In this document: in pieces, positions 7,777-14,396 of the stretch | How positions within the stretch are numbered: position 1 is the first letter of the stretch | How the letters are laid out: the number at the start of each line of letters is the position of its first letter | Assembly (NCBI GenBank): GCA_035511515.1 | Contig: DATKFG010000034.1 | Coordinates: forward strand, 1 to 15,361 | Reading direction: 5' to 3' | Length of the DNA stretch: 15,361 bases | Source of the DNA: VBCK01 sp035511515 | GTDB lineage: Bacteria; Pseudomonadota; Gammaproteobacteria; Burkholderiales; Burkholderiaceae_F | Translations under genes and position numbers: made by a program | Notes under the pieces: model-generated | What the model was told of the DNA's origin: nothing | What the model saw: only the letters and a program-made list of their open reading frames with translations | Database searches by the model: none

Positions 7777-8613
7777 ATGACCGATCCGCTGTCCGACTTC
7801 GTGCGTTGGCATCCGCGCCTCTTCGTGCTCAGCGGAGCCGGCGTCAGTACCGCATCCGGCATTCCGGACTATCGCGATGCCGAGGGTCGCTGGAAGCGCA
7901 AACCGCCGGTGAACGTGGCCGAGTTTCGCGGCTCAGCTGCCGTTCGACGGCGCTACTGGGCGCGCAGCATGCTCGGCTGGCCCGTGGTCGCGCGGGCCAA
8001 GCCGAACGCGGCGCATGAGGTGCTGGCCCGCTTGCAGGCGGCATCGCGCGTGGCCTGGCTCGTCACTCAGAACGTTGACGGCCTGCATCAGCGCGCCGGC
8101 AGCGATCCGGTCATCGAGCTGCACGGCAATCTCGGGCGCGTCGTCTGCACCAGCTGCGGCGAAGTCGTCGACCGCGTCGAATTCCAGCGATGGCTGGAGG
8201 CTGCCAATCCGGTGCACGCGCGCCGCGGCGCGGCGCAGGCGCCCGACGGCGACGCGGACGTCGAGCCGGCCGACGGCGACGCCTTCGAGGTGCCGGACTG
8301 CCCGGTCTGCGGGGGGATCCTGAAGCCGGACGTCGTGTTCTTCGGCGACACAGTGCCGCGGCCGCGGGTGGAGCAGGCAATGCAAGCGCTCGAACAATCC
8401 GATGGGATGCTCGTGCTGGGCTCGTCGCTGATGCTGTATTCCGGCTATCGTTTCTGCGACCGCGCGCACCGCCTCGGAAAGTCGATCGGGGCCGTCAACC
8501 TGGGGCGTACCCGGGCCGATCACCTCCTCTCGATGAAGGTGCAGCGTCCTTGTGCGGAGGCCTTGGCGGATCTGGGGGAGCTTGACATCGCCGAGAACGC
8601 GCTGTCCCGATGA
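7777..8613 (+). CDS. Sir2-family NAD-dependent protein deacylase (SIRT4-like, class II)
   Basis: A 278-residue sirtuin. The NAD pocket motif GAGVSTASGIPDYRD is at 20-34, TQNVDGLHQRAG at 97-108, and the catalytic His116 in LHGN at 115-118. Four zinc cysteines are at 124, 127, 175 and 178 (CTSC and CPVC). KPDVVFFGD is at 183-191, GSSL at 215-218 and NLG at 241-243. The wording GIPDYRDAEGRWKRKPP matches the class II (SIRT4-like) branch rather than CobB, which has a different acyl pocket. An acidic insert at about 157-170 (DGDA repeated) lies inside the zinc module. It should remove acyl groups from lysines using NAD, or possibly transfer ADP-ribose; the target is unknown. Its TGA overlaps the next ATG (ATGA), so the MOSC fusion is translationally coupled. 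The ribosome site is weak. Confidence 0.95.
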   Translation: MTDPLSDFVRWHPRLFVLSGAGVSTASGIPDYRDAEGRWKRKPPVNVAEFRGSAAVRRRYWARSMLGWPVVARAKPNAAHEVLARLQAASRVAWLVTQNVDGLHQRAGSDPVIELHGNLGRVVCTSCGEVVDRVEFQRWLEAANPVHARRGAAQAPDGDADVEPADGDAFEVPDCPVCGGILKPDVVFFGDTVPRPRVEQAMQALEQSDGMLVLGSSLMLYSGYRFCDRAHRLGKSIGAVNLGRTRADHLLSMKVQRPCAEALADLGELDIAENALSR

Positions 8614-10373
8614 CCCGCTTACTCTCCGTCAACGTCGGGTTGCCGCGCGACGTCCAGTGGCACGGAAGAACCGTGCACACCGGCATCTGGAAAGAGGCGG
8701 TACAGGGTCGTCGCCGCGTCAGGCGGCTCAACGTCGAAGGCGACGGGCAGGGCGATCTCGGGGGGCACGGGGGGGAACAGCGAGCGGTTTTCGTCTATCA
8801 GATCGAGTCGTATCGCCACTGGGAGGAGCGCCTCGGCCGCCACGATCTTGTTCACGGGCAGTTCGGCGAGAACTTCACCATCGAGGGGTTGCCGGACGAC
8901 GAAGTCTGCATCGGGGACCGCTACAAGATCGGCACTGCACTGTTCGAGGTGACGCAGCCTCGTGTCACCTGCTATCGCGTCGGGATTCGGATGGACGAGC
9001 CGCAAATGGCTGCCTTCCTGACCTCCAGCGGGCGACCGGGCTTCTACCTGCGCGTCCTCGAAGAAGGCGAGGTCGGCGCCGGTGACTCGATCCTGCCGAT
9101 CGCTGGAGGGCCGGAGCGGATGACCGTTGCGGAGGTCAATGCGCTGCTGTACTCGTCCCATCACCCTCGCGATCAGCTCGAGCGGGCGTTGCGAATCCCG
9201 GCGCTGTCCCCGGGCTGGCGCGGATCCTTCCAGGCCTTGGTACGAAGTCAGGATGCCCACCCTGGCGCGACGGGCAACGCGGGTCTGGTGCCGGCAGCGG
9301 CGGCGCAGACGGCGGCGCCCGGGTTTCGTCCGCTGCGGGTTTCGCGGATCGACCGTGAATGCGTGGACGTGATCTCGCTGTCGCTGCAGCCGACAGATGG
9401 CGGGCGGCTCACGACTTCGCTTGCCGGCCAATTCGTCGTGCTCCGCTTGCGCCCGAGGCCGGACGGTCCTGCGCTCTTCCGGAGCTATTCGCTCTCAGGA
9501 CCCGCCTCCGACGAGCAGTATCGCGTCAGCGTCAAGGTCGAGCCGGACGGTGTTGCGGGAAGTTACCTGAACAGCAACGTTCGAACGGGCGCCGTCCTCG
9601 ATGTCAGCGAACCGAGAGGCAGCTTCACCTTGCAGGCGGGCGACGGCCCGGTGGTGCTGCTGAGCGCGGGAATCGGCGCGACACCCGTGCTGGCGATGCT
9701 GCATGCTCTGGCTGCCAGCGCCACGCCCCGGGAGGTCTGGTGGCTGCACGGTGCACGCGACAGCAAGTCTGATTCCTTCGCCAAGGAGGTGCGGCAGCTT
9801 CTCGCAATGCTGGCCCGCGGGCGAAGTCGGATCTGGTACAGCCGGCCGGCTGCGGATGATCAACAGGGGCGGGAATACGACGCGGCCGGTCGCCTGGGCA
9901 TGAAGGTCCTCGACCAGCTGGGCGTCCCGCGAGATGGCGACTTCTACATTTGCGGGCCATCGGGCTTCCTTGGCGATCTGCGCACGGGCCTGGCCGCTTG
10001 GGGCGTGCCTGCCGATCGGATCCATTCGGAGCTCTTTTCCGGCGGCCCTTCGCTGATGCCCGGTGTGATCGCCACGGCGGTGCGCGCACCACATCAGCCG
10101 GTGGGTACCCCAGGCACAGGGCCGCTGGTGTCCTTCGCACGCAGCGGTATCGCCGCTCGCTGGCGCCTGGACGACCAGAGCCTTCTCGAGTTGGCAGAAG
10201 CCTGTGACGTACCCGTCCGGTGGTCTTGCCGCACCGGCGTCTGTCACAACTGCGAGAGCGGATTGATCTCCGGGTCAGTCACCTACCAGCCTGATCCGCT
10301 CGATCCGCCGGCGCAGGGAAATGTCCTGATCTGCTGCTCCCGGCCGCAGGGCGACGTGGTGATCGACATCTGA
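8610..10373 (+). CDS. MOSC domain - ferredoxin reductase - 2Fe-2S ferredoxin fusion protein
   Basis: A 587-residue multidomain oxidoreductase. Residues 1-165 are a YiiM-type MOSC domain with a probable molybdenum-cofactor ligand Cys121 (QPRVTCYR). The 3-alpha domain follows (about 168-210, MTVAEVNALLYSS). After an Ala-rich linker (about 215-237) comes an FNR-like module: RSYSLSG at 291-297 for flavin, GIGATPVLAMLHAL at 354-367 and CGPSGF at 448-453 for NAD(P)H. A plant-type 2Fe-2S ferredoxin closes it (about 505-587) with Cys540, Cys545, Cys548 and Cys575. One chain therefore carries NAD(P)H, flavin, Fe-S and Mo cofactor sites. By analogy with YiiM and mARC it could reduce N-hydroxylated compounds such as 6-hydroxylaminopurine; that is inference. 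This fusion architecture is known in other proteobacteria. Confidence 0.93.
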   Translation: MTRLLSVNVGLPRDVQWHGRTVHTGIWKEAVQGRRRVRRLNVEGDGQGDLGGHGGEQRAVFVYQIESYRHWEERLGRHDLVHGQFGENFTIEGLPDDEVCIGDRYKIGTALFEVTQPRVTCYRVGIRMDEPQMAAFLTSSGRPGFYLRVLEEGEVGAGDSILPIAGGPERMTVAEVNALLYSSHHPRDQLERALRIPALSPGWRGSFQALVRSQDAHPGATGNAGLVPAAAAQTAAPGFRPLRVSRIDRECVDVISLSLQPTDGGRLTTSLAGQFVVLRLRPRPDGPALFRSYSLSGPASDEQYRVSVKVEPDGVAGSYLNSNVRTGAVLDVSEPRGSFTLQAGDGPVVLLSAGIGATPVLAMLHALAASATPREVWWLHGARDSKSDSFAKEVRQLLAMLARGRSRIWYSRPAADDQQGREYDAAGRLGMKVLDQLGVPRDGDFYICGPSGFLGDLRTGLAAWGVPADRIHSELFSGGPSLMPGVIATAVRAPHQPVGTPGTGPLVSFARSGIAARWRLDDQSLLELAEACDVPVRWSCRTGVCHNCESGLISGSVTYQPDPLDPPAQGNVLICCSRPQGDVVIDI

Positions 10374-10401
10374 GTGGCGTCGTGACTGCAGGCTGACGGT
10401 C

Positions 10402-10430
10402 GCTAGAGGGAAATCACGTCCCTCGCTTTT
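10402..10430 (+). terminator. Possible intrinsic terminator of the sirtuin-MOSC operon
   Basis: On the plus strand, GAGGG (10406-10410) can pair with CCCTC (10420-10424) across a 9-base loop. Two further G-C pairs lie beyond a 2-base bulge, and GCTTTT follows the stem. It lies 28 bases after the MOSC gene stop and inside the 3' end of the convergent vapC. The T-tract is short, so this is only a moderate candidate. Confidence 0.35.
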
Positions 10431-10831
10431 GCTCCCTTGATCGCTTCCACGGAAATCGAGTGATCGAAGGTGGCGAATCGCCCTGCGTGCCGGACCGCGA
10501 GTGCGAACAGGTAGAGGTCGGTCAACTGGCGCGGTCCGTGAATGCGTGTCGCATCGACCAGGCCCTGGTCGAGCAGGCTGACGTCATCGGGCCAGAACTC
10601 GTGGAGCCCGCTGGCACTCGCCTCTGCAAGGCGTTCGATCACAGCACGCACGGGCAGGGCATTCGGATAGCCTGGATGCGACATGATGCGCACGCAACCA
10701 TTCTGGGTGATCGGACAGGAGGCCCAGCCGGTCCGCGCTTGGCTCGCGAACCATTGCGCGGCCCGTGCGTGCAGCGAATGATCGGCATCGAGCAGCGCGA
10801 TCAGTACGTTGACGTCGAGCAGCGCCCGCAT
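10403..10831 (-). CDS. vapC: VapC-family PIN-domain toxin (ribonuclease)
   Basis: A 142-residue PIN-domain protein, predicted to be the RNA-cleaving toxin of a type II toxin-antitoxin pair. It opens with MRALLDVNVLIALLDADH, giving the first acidic residue Asp6. LTDLYLFALA supplies Asp105 and ATFDHSI supplies Asp123. At the usual Glu position in the second motif it has Gln43 (PITQNGCVRIMSHP); this TQ variant also occurs in some PIN toxins as I recall, so loss of activity should not be assumed. The ATG overlaps the antitoxin TGA (ATGA). The frame is open upstream to 11077, but that part is only a shadow of the antitoxin gene. Substrate RNA is unknown; many VapCs cut tRNA or rRNA loops. Confidence 0.9.
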   Translation of the reverse strand: MRALLDVNVLIALLDADHSLHARAAQWFASQARTGWASCPITQNGCVRIMSHPGYPNALPVRAVIERLAEASASGLHEFWPDDVSLLDQGLVDATRIHGPRQLTDLYLFALAVRHAGRFATFDHSISVEAIKGAKARDVISL

Positions 10832-11073
10832 CAGTACGCGTCGTCTTCGCGCAGCTTGTCGATCAGCTCGTTGGTTACAACGCCCCCGCGCTTCGGAAAG
10901 GGCCGGAATCCGTAGACCGCCTTCGGTTGCCGCGCAGCCAGGCCCTGCGGTGGGGTCGTCAGCGCGCTGCGGGCGAGCTCCGAGATCACTTCGCCGGTAG
11001 TTTTCTTGTCGCGGCGGGCGCGCTCCTTGGCCGCCTGCAGGACGTCGTCGTCGATGTCGAGCGTGGTGCGCAC
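10831..11073 (-). CDS. vapB: VapB-family ribbon-helix-helix antitoxin
   Basis: An 80-residue antitoxin. Residues 2-8 (RTTLDID) form the DNA-contacting beta strand of a ribbon-helix-helix fold, followed by helices about 9-22 (DDVLQAAKERARRD) and 25-38 (TTGEVISELARSAL). The C-terminal tail FRPFPKRGGVVTNELIDKLR is the kind of flexible stretch that wraps the VapC active site. The start is GTG at 11073: an in-frame TGA lies one codon further upstream, and the strand needs the Arg at position 2, so no other start fits. There is no ribosome site before it. It should neutralise the adjoining toxin and repress its own promoter through the repeats just upstream. Confidence 0.9.
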   Translation of the reverse strand: MRTTLDIDDDVLQAAKERARRDKKTTGEVISELARSALTTPPQGLAARQPKAVYGFRPFPKRGGVVTNELIDKLREDDAY

Positions 11074-11109
11074 GCATCAGATGCTAATGCATCAGATGAC
11101 GAAGATCAA
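11074..11109 (-). promoter_or_regulatory. vapBC promoter with duplicated palindromic operator
   Basis: On the minus strand a -35-like TTGATC (11109-11104) is 17 bases from a -10-like TAGCAT (11086-11081); each matches the consensus at four of six bases. The plus strand shows a perfect 10-bp direct repeat, GCATCAGATG, at 11074-11083 and 11089-11098, with a 15-bp period. The first copy extends to GCATCAGATGC, an exact palindrome with a single-base centre. The copies flank and cover the -10, as expected for autorepression by a ribbon-helix-helix antitoxin. The -10 lies only 7 bases before the GTG, so transcription should start at or next to the start codon. Repeats are seen directly; binding is inferred. 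Confidence 0.6.
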
Positions 11110-11383
11110 GAGGCCGATTCGCCGACGACGGTCTGGTTGAACCGGGCAACGTTTCGTGCAGCTGCCGTGCGAAAAGCAAACTCGTAATCGGGATAACTGA
11201 CACCACCCCTACATCATGTCGCCCTGCCCGTACCGCCAACGGCCTTCCTATCAGCCACTCGGCCTAGCCTGTCGCGGTGAGACAGGAGCCGCGCACCTGA
11301 TACGGGCGATAGCTCTTTCGCCCGGTTCAGTCACCATCTGCTCTGCGAACGGTACGGCCGCTAACGGCTGCGGAACTGCACTC

Positions 11384-11956
11384 ATGAAGATGTACGCTGT
11401 GACCACCGGTGTGGCGAGTCTGGTGTCTCTGGTCGGCTCCCTGATGGCCAACCTGGCCGCTCGCGATTCATTGCTGCTGATCGTGCTGGCCGCGCTTTTC
11501 ATACAGTGGCACGCTCAGCGCAGGCGGCAAGTGCGAACCGAGCAGCAACGCGTGGCGTTGGCCACGATGCGCAGCCTGTCCGACGAGGCGGCTTTGCTGA
11601 GCTGCAGCCAGGTCGCGAACGCTCATCCGGAGTTGCGGTGCGAGCTTCACATTTTCGAGCGTACTGTCGTCCGCTGCCTGGCAGACCTGCACCACGGCCG
11701 TGCCGGTGCGCCGGCCTTGGCGGTCATCCAGCGCTGCGTGAGGGTCATCGCCCCACCGCTGCTGGTGGCCGTGCAGACCTATGACGACAAGCTCACGCTG
11801 CAGAGTGTGTGTCGCCAATTTCGACGGATGAGCGAGCGGCTGTTGCCAGAGATCCCCAATAGCCAAATCCCCAACAGCCTCTCACCGATGGACACGCACT
11901 CCGCATTCAAGGGCGACCTCTCGAACCAACGAGGATCCGCTCTGCTGTCCGGCTAA
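11384..11956 (+). CDS. Hypothetical membrane-anchored protein
   Basis: I do not recognise this 190-residue protein. From the ATG at 11384 it shows two closely spaced hydrophobic segments (about 4-25, YAVTTGVASLVSLVGSLMANLA, and 28-42, DSLLLIVLAALFIQW). A basic stop-transfer patch (HAQRRRQVR) follows, then about 140 mostly helical cytoplasmic residues with scattered Cys and His (LLSCSQVANAHPELRCELH). The tail has the near-duplicate IPNSQIPNS, encoded by a 13-bp imperfect direct repeat. The frame extends back to an ATG at 11216, which would add 56 Cys/Pro-containing residues without a membrane signal. I prefer 11384, although its ribosome site is weak. Its stop is 7 bases from the stop of the convergent YiiX-like gene. 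Function is unknown. Confidence 0.55.
   Translation: MKMYAVTTGVASLVSLVGSLMANLAARDSLLLIVLAALFIQWHAQRRRQVRTEQQRVALATMRSLSDEAALLSCSQVANAHPELRCELHIFERTVVRCLADLHHGRAGAPALAVIQRCVRVIAPPLLVAVQTYDDKLTLQSVCRQFRRMSERLLPEIPNSQIPNSLSPMDTHSAFKGDLSNQRGSALLSG
11852..11879. repeat. Imperfect tandem 13-bp repeat in the 3' end of the hypothetical gene
   Basis: ATCCCCAATAGCC (11852-11864) and ATCCCCAACAGCC (11867-11879) match at 12 of 13 bases with a 15-bp period. They encode the IPNSQIPNS stretch. The pattern recalls the GGGGATT-type short repeats that I remember as common between genes in some Xanthomonadales; that link is only a suggestion. Confidence 0.6.
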
Positions 11957-11963
11957 GCGGGGC

Positions 11964-12851
11964 TCAATCGCCCGCGTGTTCCTTCGTCGAGACGTCGGGA
12001 AATTCCGTCGGCGTGGGGTCGTCCAAGACGACCGTATTGCCCTCGCTCCAGGGAGCATGCTGGTAGTCGAACGGCTTCACGGCCAGGCGCGGCTTGACGA
12101 CCTCGAAGAAGGGCGAGATGTCGAAGTCGCGCGGTACGTACAGGCTGTGGTGGCGGATGCGCCATAGTTCGCGCACCTGGTCGGCGCGGCCCGGATTGCC
12201 GTCGTGCTTGCGCGTGATCACCGGCAGCACGGGGTAACGCACATCTCCGAATGCCTGCGCGATCAGCGTCGAGCAGATCGCGCGCGTCGGATCGCCGCTG
12301 CCGAAAGCGATCAAGCGGCGCCGCAGGCGTGCCGGCACCGGAAACGGCAACAGGTAGCGCGCCAGATCGAGCGAATTCTGCAGGTCGTACTGGTAGCCGA
12401 TGCGGTTGATCATGTATTGGATCAGGCGCTCCCGGTCCGGGTCGGTCAGCCTGACCGGGCGGCAGATGCGCACGCGGAAGTTGCTGTAGCACGACAGCGC
12501 CACGGCGCGGACGCCCTCCAGCACGTCGGCCTCGACCAGCGTGGCCGCTTCGCCGCCGACGGGCCGCAGTTCGCGACGTGGGCCGACATACAGCGCCGCA
12601 TGCGACCACATCGACTGCGTCAGGTACTTGATCGCCGCGCTCATGCGCGTGTTGCCTTCGACCAGCAGCACGTCGCCGGGGGCCAGCGTTTCCGCCACCA
12701 GCTTGGCGTCGGCACTGCTACCGCCTGGCTTGCTGATCGGCTCCGAAAGATAGGCCGCGATTGCTCGTCCGACGAATTCGAACACGGTCTCCCTATCGAC
12801 CACCCGGCAGGACCAGGGAATAGTATCCGGGTTCGCATCTTCAGACACCAC
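11964..12851 (-). CDS. YiiX/YebB-like permuted NlpC/P60 cysteine hydrolase
   Basis: A 295-residue protein of the YiiX/YebB-like (C92) group of permuted papain-fold enzymes, in which the catalytic His precedes the Cys. GDVLLVEGNTRMSAAIKYLT is at 59-78, then MWSHAALYVG with the candidate His84, EADVLEGV with Glu107 as a candidate third residue, GYQYDLQNSLDLARYLLP at 152-169, and AICSTLIAQAF with nucleophile Cys193. Members may cut amide or thioester bonds in peptidoglycan, lipid or protein substrates; the substrate here is unknown. There is no signal peptide, so it probably acts in the cytoplasm or at the inner membrane. Start: GTG at 12851 has no ribosome site, and a GTG at 12803 is possible. 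It faces the MFS gene with 21 bases between the two starts. Confidence 0.85.
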   Translation of the reverse strand: MVSEDANPDTIPWSCRVVDRETVFEFVGRAIAAYLSEPISKPGGSSADAKLVAETLAPGDVLLVEGNTRMSAAIKYLTQSMWSHAALYVGPRRELRPVGGEAATLVEADVLEGVRAVALSCYSNFRVRICRPVRLTDPDRERLIQYMINRIGYQYDLQNSLDLARYLLPFPVPARLRRRLIAFGSGDPTRAICSTLIAQAFGDVRYPVLPVITRKHDGNPGRADQVRELWRIRHHSLYVPRDFDISPFFEVVKPRLAVKPFDYQHAPWSEGNTVVLDDPTPTEFPDVSTKEHAGD

Positions 12852-12860
12852 GAGAACACC

Positions 12861-12868
12861 GGGGGGAG
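12861..12868 (+). promoter_or_regulatory. Ribosome binding site deciding the MFS start
   Basis: GGGGGGAG lies four bases before the GTG at 12873. It is the only purine-rich Shine-Dalgarno-like element near the possible starts; the ATG at 12942 has none. The spacing is a little short. Confidence 0.5.
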
Positions 12869-12872
12869 CACG

Positions 12873-14162
12873 GTGGCCGCGACCGGTTCACCATCCACTG
12901 GCGCCGTTTCCGACTCCGGCCTGACCGCCTTCTACCGCGATATGACCGGCCCGGAACGGCGCACATTCTGGGCGTGTTTCGGCGGCTGGGCCCTGGACGG
13001 CATGGACTTCATGATCTACCCGCTGGTGCTGTCGACGGTGATGGCGCAGTGGCACGTCGGCACGGGAGCGGCGGGACTGGCGGTGACGCTGACGCTGTTG
13101 GCCTCCGCGGTCGGGGGCTGGTGCGCGGGCTACCTGTCGGACCGGATCGGCCGCGTGCGCACGCTGCAGTTCACGATCCTGTGGTTTTCCTTCTTCAGCC
13201 TGCTGTGCGCATTTGCGCAGACGTTCGGTCAGCTGATGCTGGCGCGCGGCCTGCTCGGGTTCGGCTTCGGCGGCGAGTGGGCCTGCGGCGCCGTGCTGAT
13301 GGGCGAGACGATCCGGGCCCAGTACCGCGGCCGCGCCGTCGGCAGCGTGCAGTCGGGCTGGGCGGTCGGCTGGGGCCTCGCGGTGCTGGCGCAGGCGGTG
13401 CTGTTCACGCTGTTGCCCGGCGAGGCGGCCTGGCGCGCGATGTTCGCGCTGGGCGCGGCGCCGGCGCTGGTGGTGTTTTACGTGCGCCGCCACGTGCGCG
13501 AGCCGCAGATCGCCGCCGTGGCGCGGGCACGCCTGGCCGCCGCCGGCGAGCGGCCGGCGATCTGGGAGATCTTCGGCTCCGGCGTGCTGCGCACCACCGT
13601 GCTGGCGTCGCTGCTGGCCACCGGCGCTCAGGGCGGCTACTACGCGATCACGGCGTGGCTGCCCACGTTCCTGAAGACCGAGCGCAACCTCTCCGTGGTC
13701 GGCTCCACCGGTTACCTGGCGTGGCTGATCCTGGGCTGCTTTGCCGGCTACCTGGTGGGCGCCTGGCTCGCCGATCGGATCGGGAGGCGGCGGATGTTCA
13801 TCCTGTTTTCCTGCGGCGCGGTGCTGTTGATCATCGCTTACACGCAGCTGGGCATTTCGAACGATGCCATGCGCGTGCTGGGATTTCCGCTCGGTTTCTT
13901 CGCGAGCGGTTATTTCTCCGGCATGGGGCCGTTCCTGACCGAGCTTTTCCCGACCCGGCTGCGCGGGTCGGCGCAGGGCTTTACCTATAACTTCGGTCGT
14001 GGCTTCGGCGCGCTGTTTCCCGCGCTGGTGGGCTACGTGTCGCAGACGATGCGGTTGTCGCTTGCGATCGCGGCGTTCGCGGTGATCGCCTACGGCATCC
14101 TGCTGGCGGCGGCGCTGATGTTGCCCGAGACCCGGGGCCGCCAGCTCGACGCCGATGCCTGA
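12873..14162 (+). CDS. MFS transporter, AAHS/SHS-like carboxylate or aromatic-acid:proton symporter
   Basis: A 429-residue 12-helix major facilitator protein of the inner membrane. The first helix carries GWALDGMDFMIYP (39-51) with Asp42 and Asp45, the DxxD signature of aromatic-acid and lactate/carboxylate symporters. The loop after helix 2 has GYLSDRIGRVRTL, and the matching loop in the second half has AWLADRIGRRR. GFGFGGEWACGAVLMGE marks helix 4, and the protein ends with LPETRGRQLDADA, another MFS signature. I chose the GTG at 12873 because the extra LTAFYRDMTGPERRTFWACF region looks like genuine family sequence and a ribosome site precedes it. The frame is open for 669 bases further upstream, but that part is antisense to the YiiX-like gene. 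It probably imports an organic acid with protons; the substrate is unknown. Confidence 0.92.
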   Translation: MAATGSPSTGAVSDSGLTAFYRDMTGPERRTFWACFGGWALDGMDFMIYPLVLSTVMAQWHVGTGAAGLAVTLTLLASAVGGWCAGYLSDRIGRVRTLQFTILWFSFFSLLCAFAQTFGQLMLARGLLGFGFGGEWACGAVLMGETIRAQYRGRAVGSVQSGWAVGWGLAVLAQAVLFTLLPGEAAWRAMFALGAAPALVVFYVRRHVREPQIAAVARARLAAAGERPAIWEIFGSGVLRTTVLASLLATGAQGGYYAITAWLPTFLKTERNLSVVGSTGYLAWLILGCFAGYLVGAWLADRIGRRRMFILFSCGAVLLIIAYTQLGISNDAMRVLGFPLGFFASGYFSGMGPFLTELFPTRLRGSAQGFTYNFGRGFGALFPALVGYVSQTMRLSLAIAAFAVIAYGILLAAALMLPETRGRQLDADA

Positions 14163-14267
14163 GCGCGGCGGTGCGCCGCCCGACTGCACGGATTTCCGCG
14201 ACCTTAACTAAAGCGAGCACGTTTTCCGCCGAAATGTCGTAGCGGGGGCATTCGCGCTTCGCAAGGC

Positions 14268-14293
14268 GGGCACCGCATCACCGCCGGTGGCCC
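14268..14293 (+). promoter_or_regulatory. Inverted repeat (hairpin) in the protease leader
   Basis: GGGCACCG (14268-14275) pairs with CGGTGGCCC (14285-14293): eight base pairs with a single bulged G and a 9-base loop. Seven A residues follow immediately. On the plus strand it is an RNA hairpin without a T-tract, so it is not a terminator in that direction. Confidence 0.5.
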
Positions 14294-14315
14294 AAAAAAA
14301 GGGGGCAATCCGGTT

Positions 14316-14396
14316 AAAGGGATCTCGCGTCACGGCCGATAGAAGGACTACGGGGGTCTGTACCCCGGTGCGGAGCAGGCATGCGCGACCCTTTTT
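14316..14396 (+). promoter_or_regulatory. Large stem ending in a T-tract: attenuator-like RNA element
   Basis: AAAGGG-ATC-TCGCG (14316-14329) pairs with CGCGACCCTTT (14384-14394), giving 11 base pairs with one 3-base bulge, and the T-run continues to 14396. The 54-base interior contains a second hairpin, CGGGG-GTCTGTA-CCCCG (14351-14367). A stem closed just before a run of U resembles an intrinsic terminator or riboswitch expression platform, about 140 bases upstream of the protease start. It could also be a late terminator for the MFS gene. The pairing is seen directly; the function is inferred. Confidence 0.4.

Noticed and set aside
8245..8290. Acidic DGDA-repeat insert in the sirtuin as an unusual feature
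   Set aside because: Similar acidic inserts in the zinc module are, as I recall, common in bacterial SIRT4-like proteins; both CxxC pairs around it are intact.
12204..12872. Long in-frame extension before the MFS transporter (223 codons)
   Set aside because: It is the antisense shadow of the YiiX-like hydrolase; the translation is low-complexity, charged sequence with no membrane segments, and a ribosome site precedes the GTG at 12873.
14165..14179. GCGGCG-GTG-CGCCGC hairpin just after the MFS stop as a terminator
   Set aside because: The stem is good but no T-tract follows, so it does not qualify as an intrinsic terminator.
12888..14189. 433-codon minus-strand frame opposite the MFS transporter
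   Set aside because: The translation is Gln/Arg/His-rich and featureless, typical of a high-GC antisense shadow; the plus-strand frame has clear MFS motifs.
14300..14395. GGCAATCC...CACGGCC...GGGGGTCTG as a c-di-GMP (GEMM) riboswitch
   Set aside because: The hallmark GCAAACC, CGCAAAGCC and GCCGGGTTACCG elements are missing or too altered; only superficial resemblance remains.
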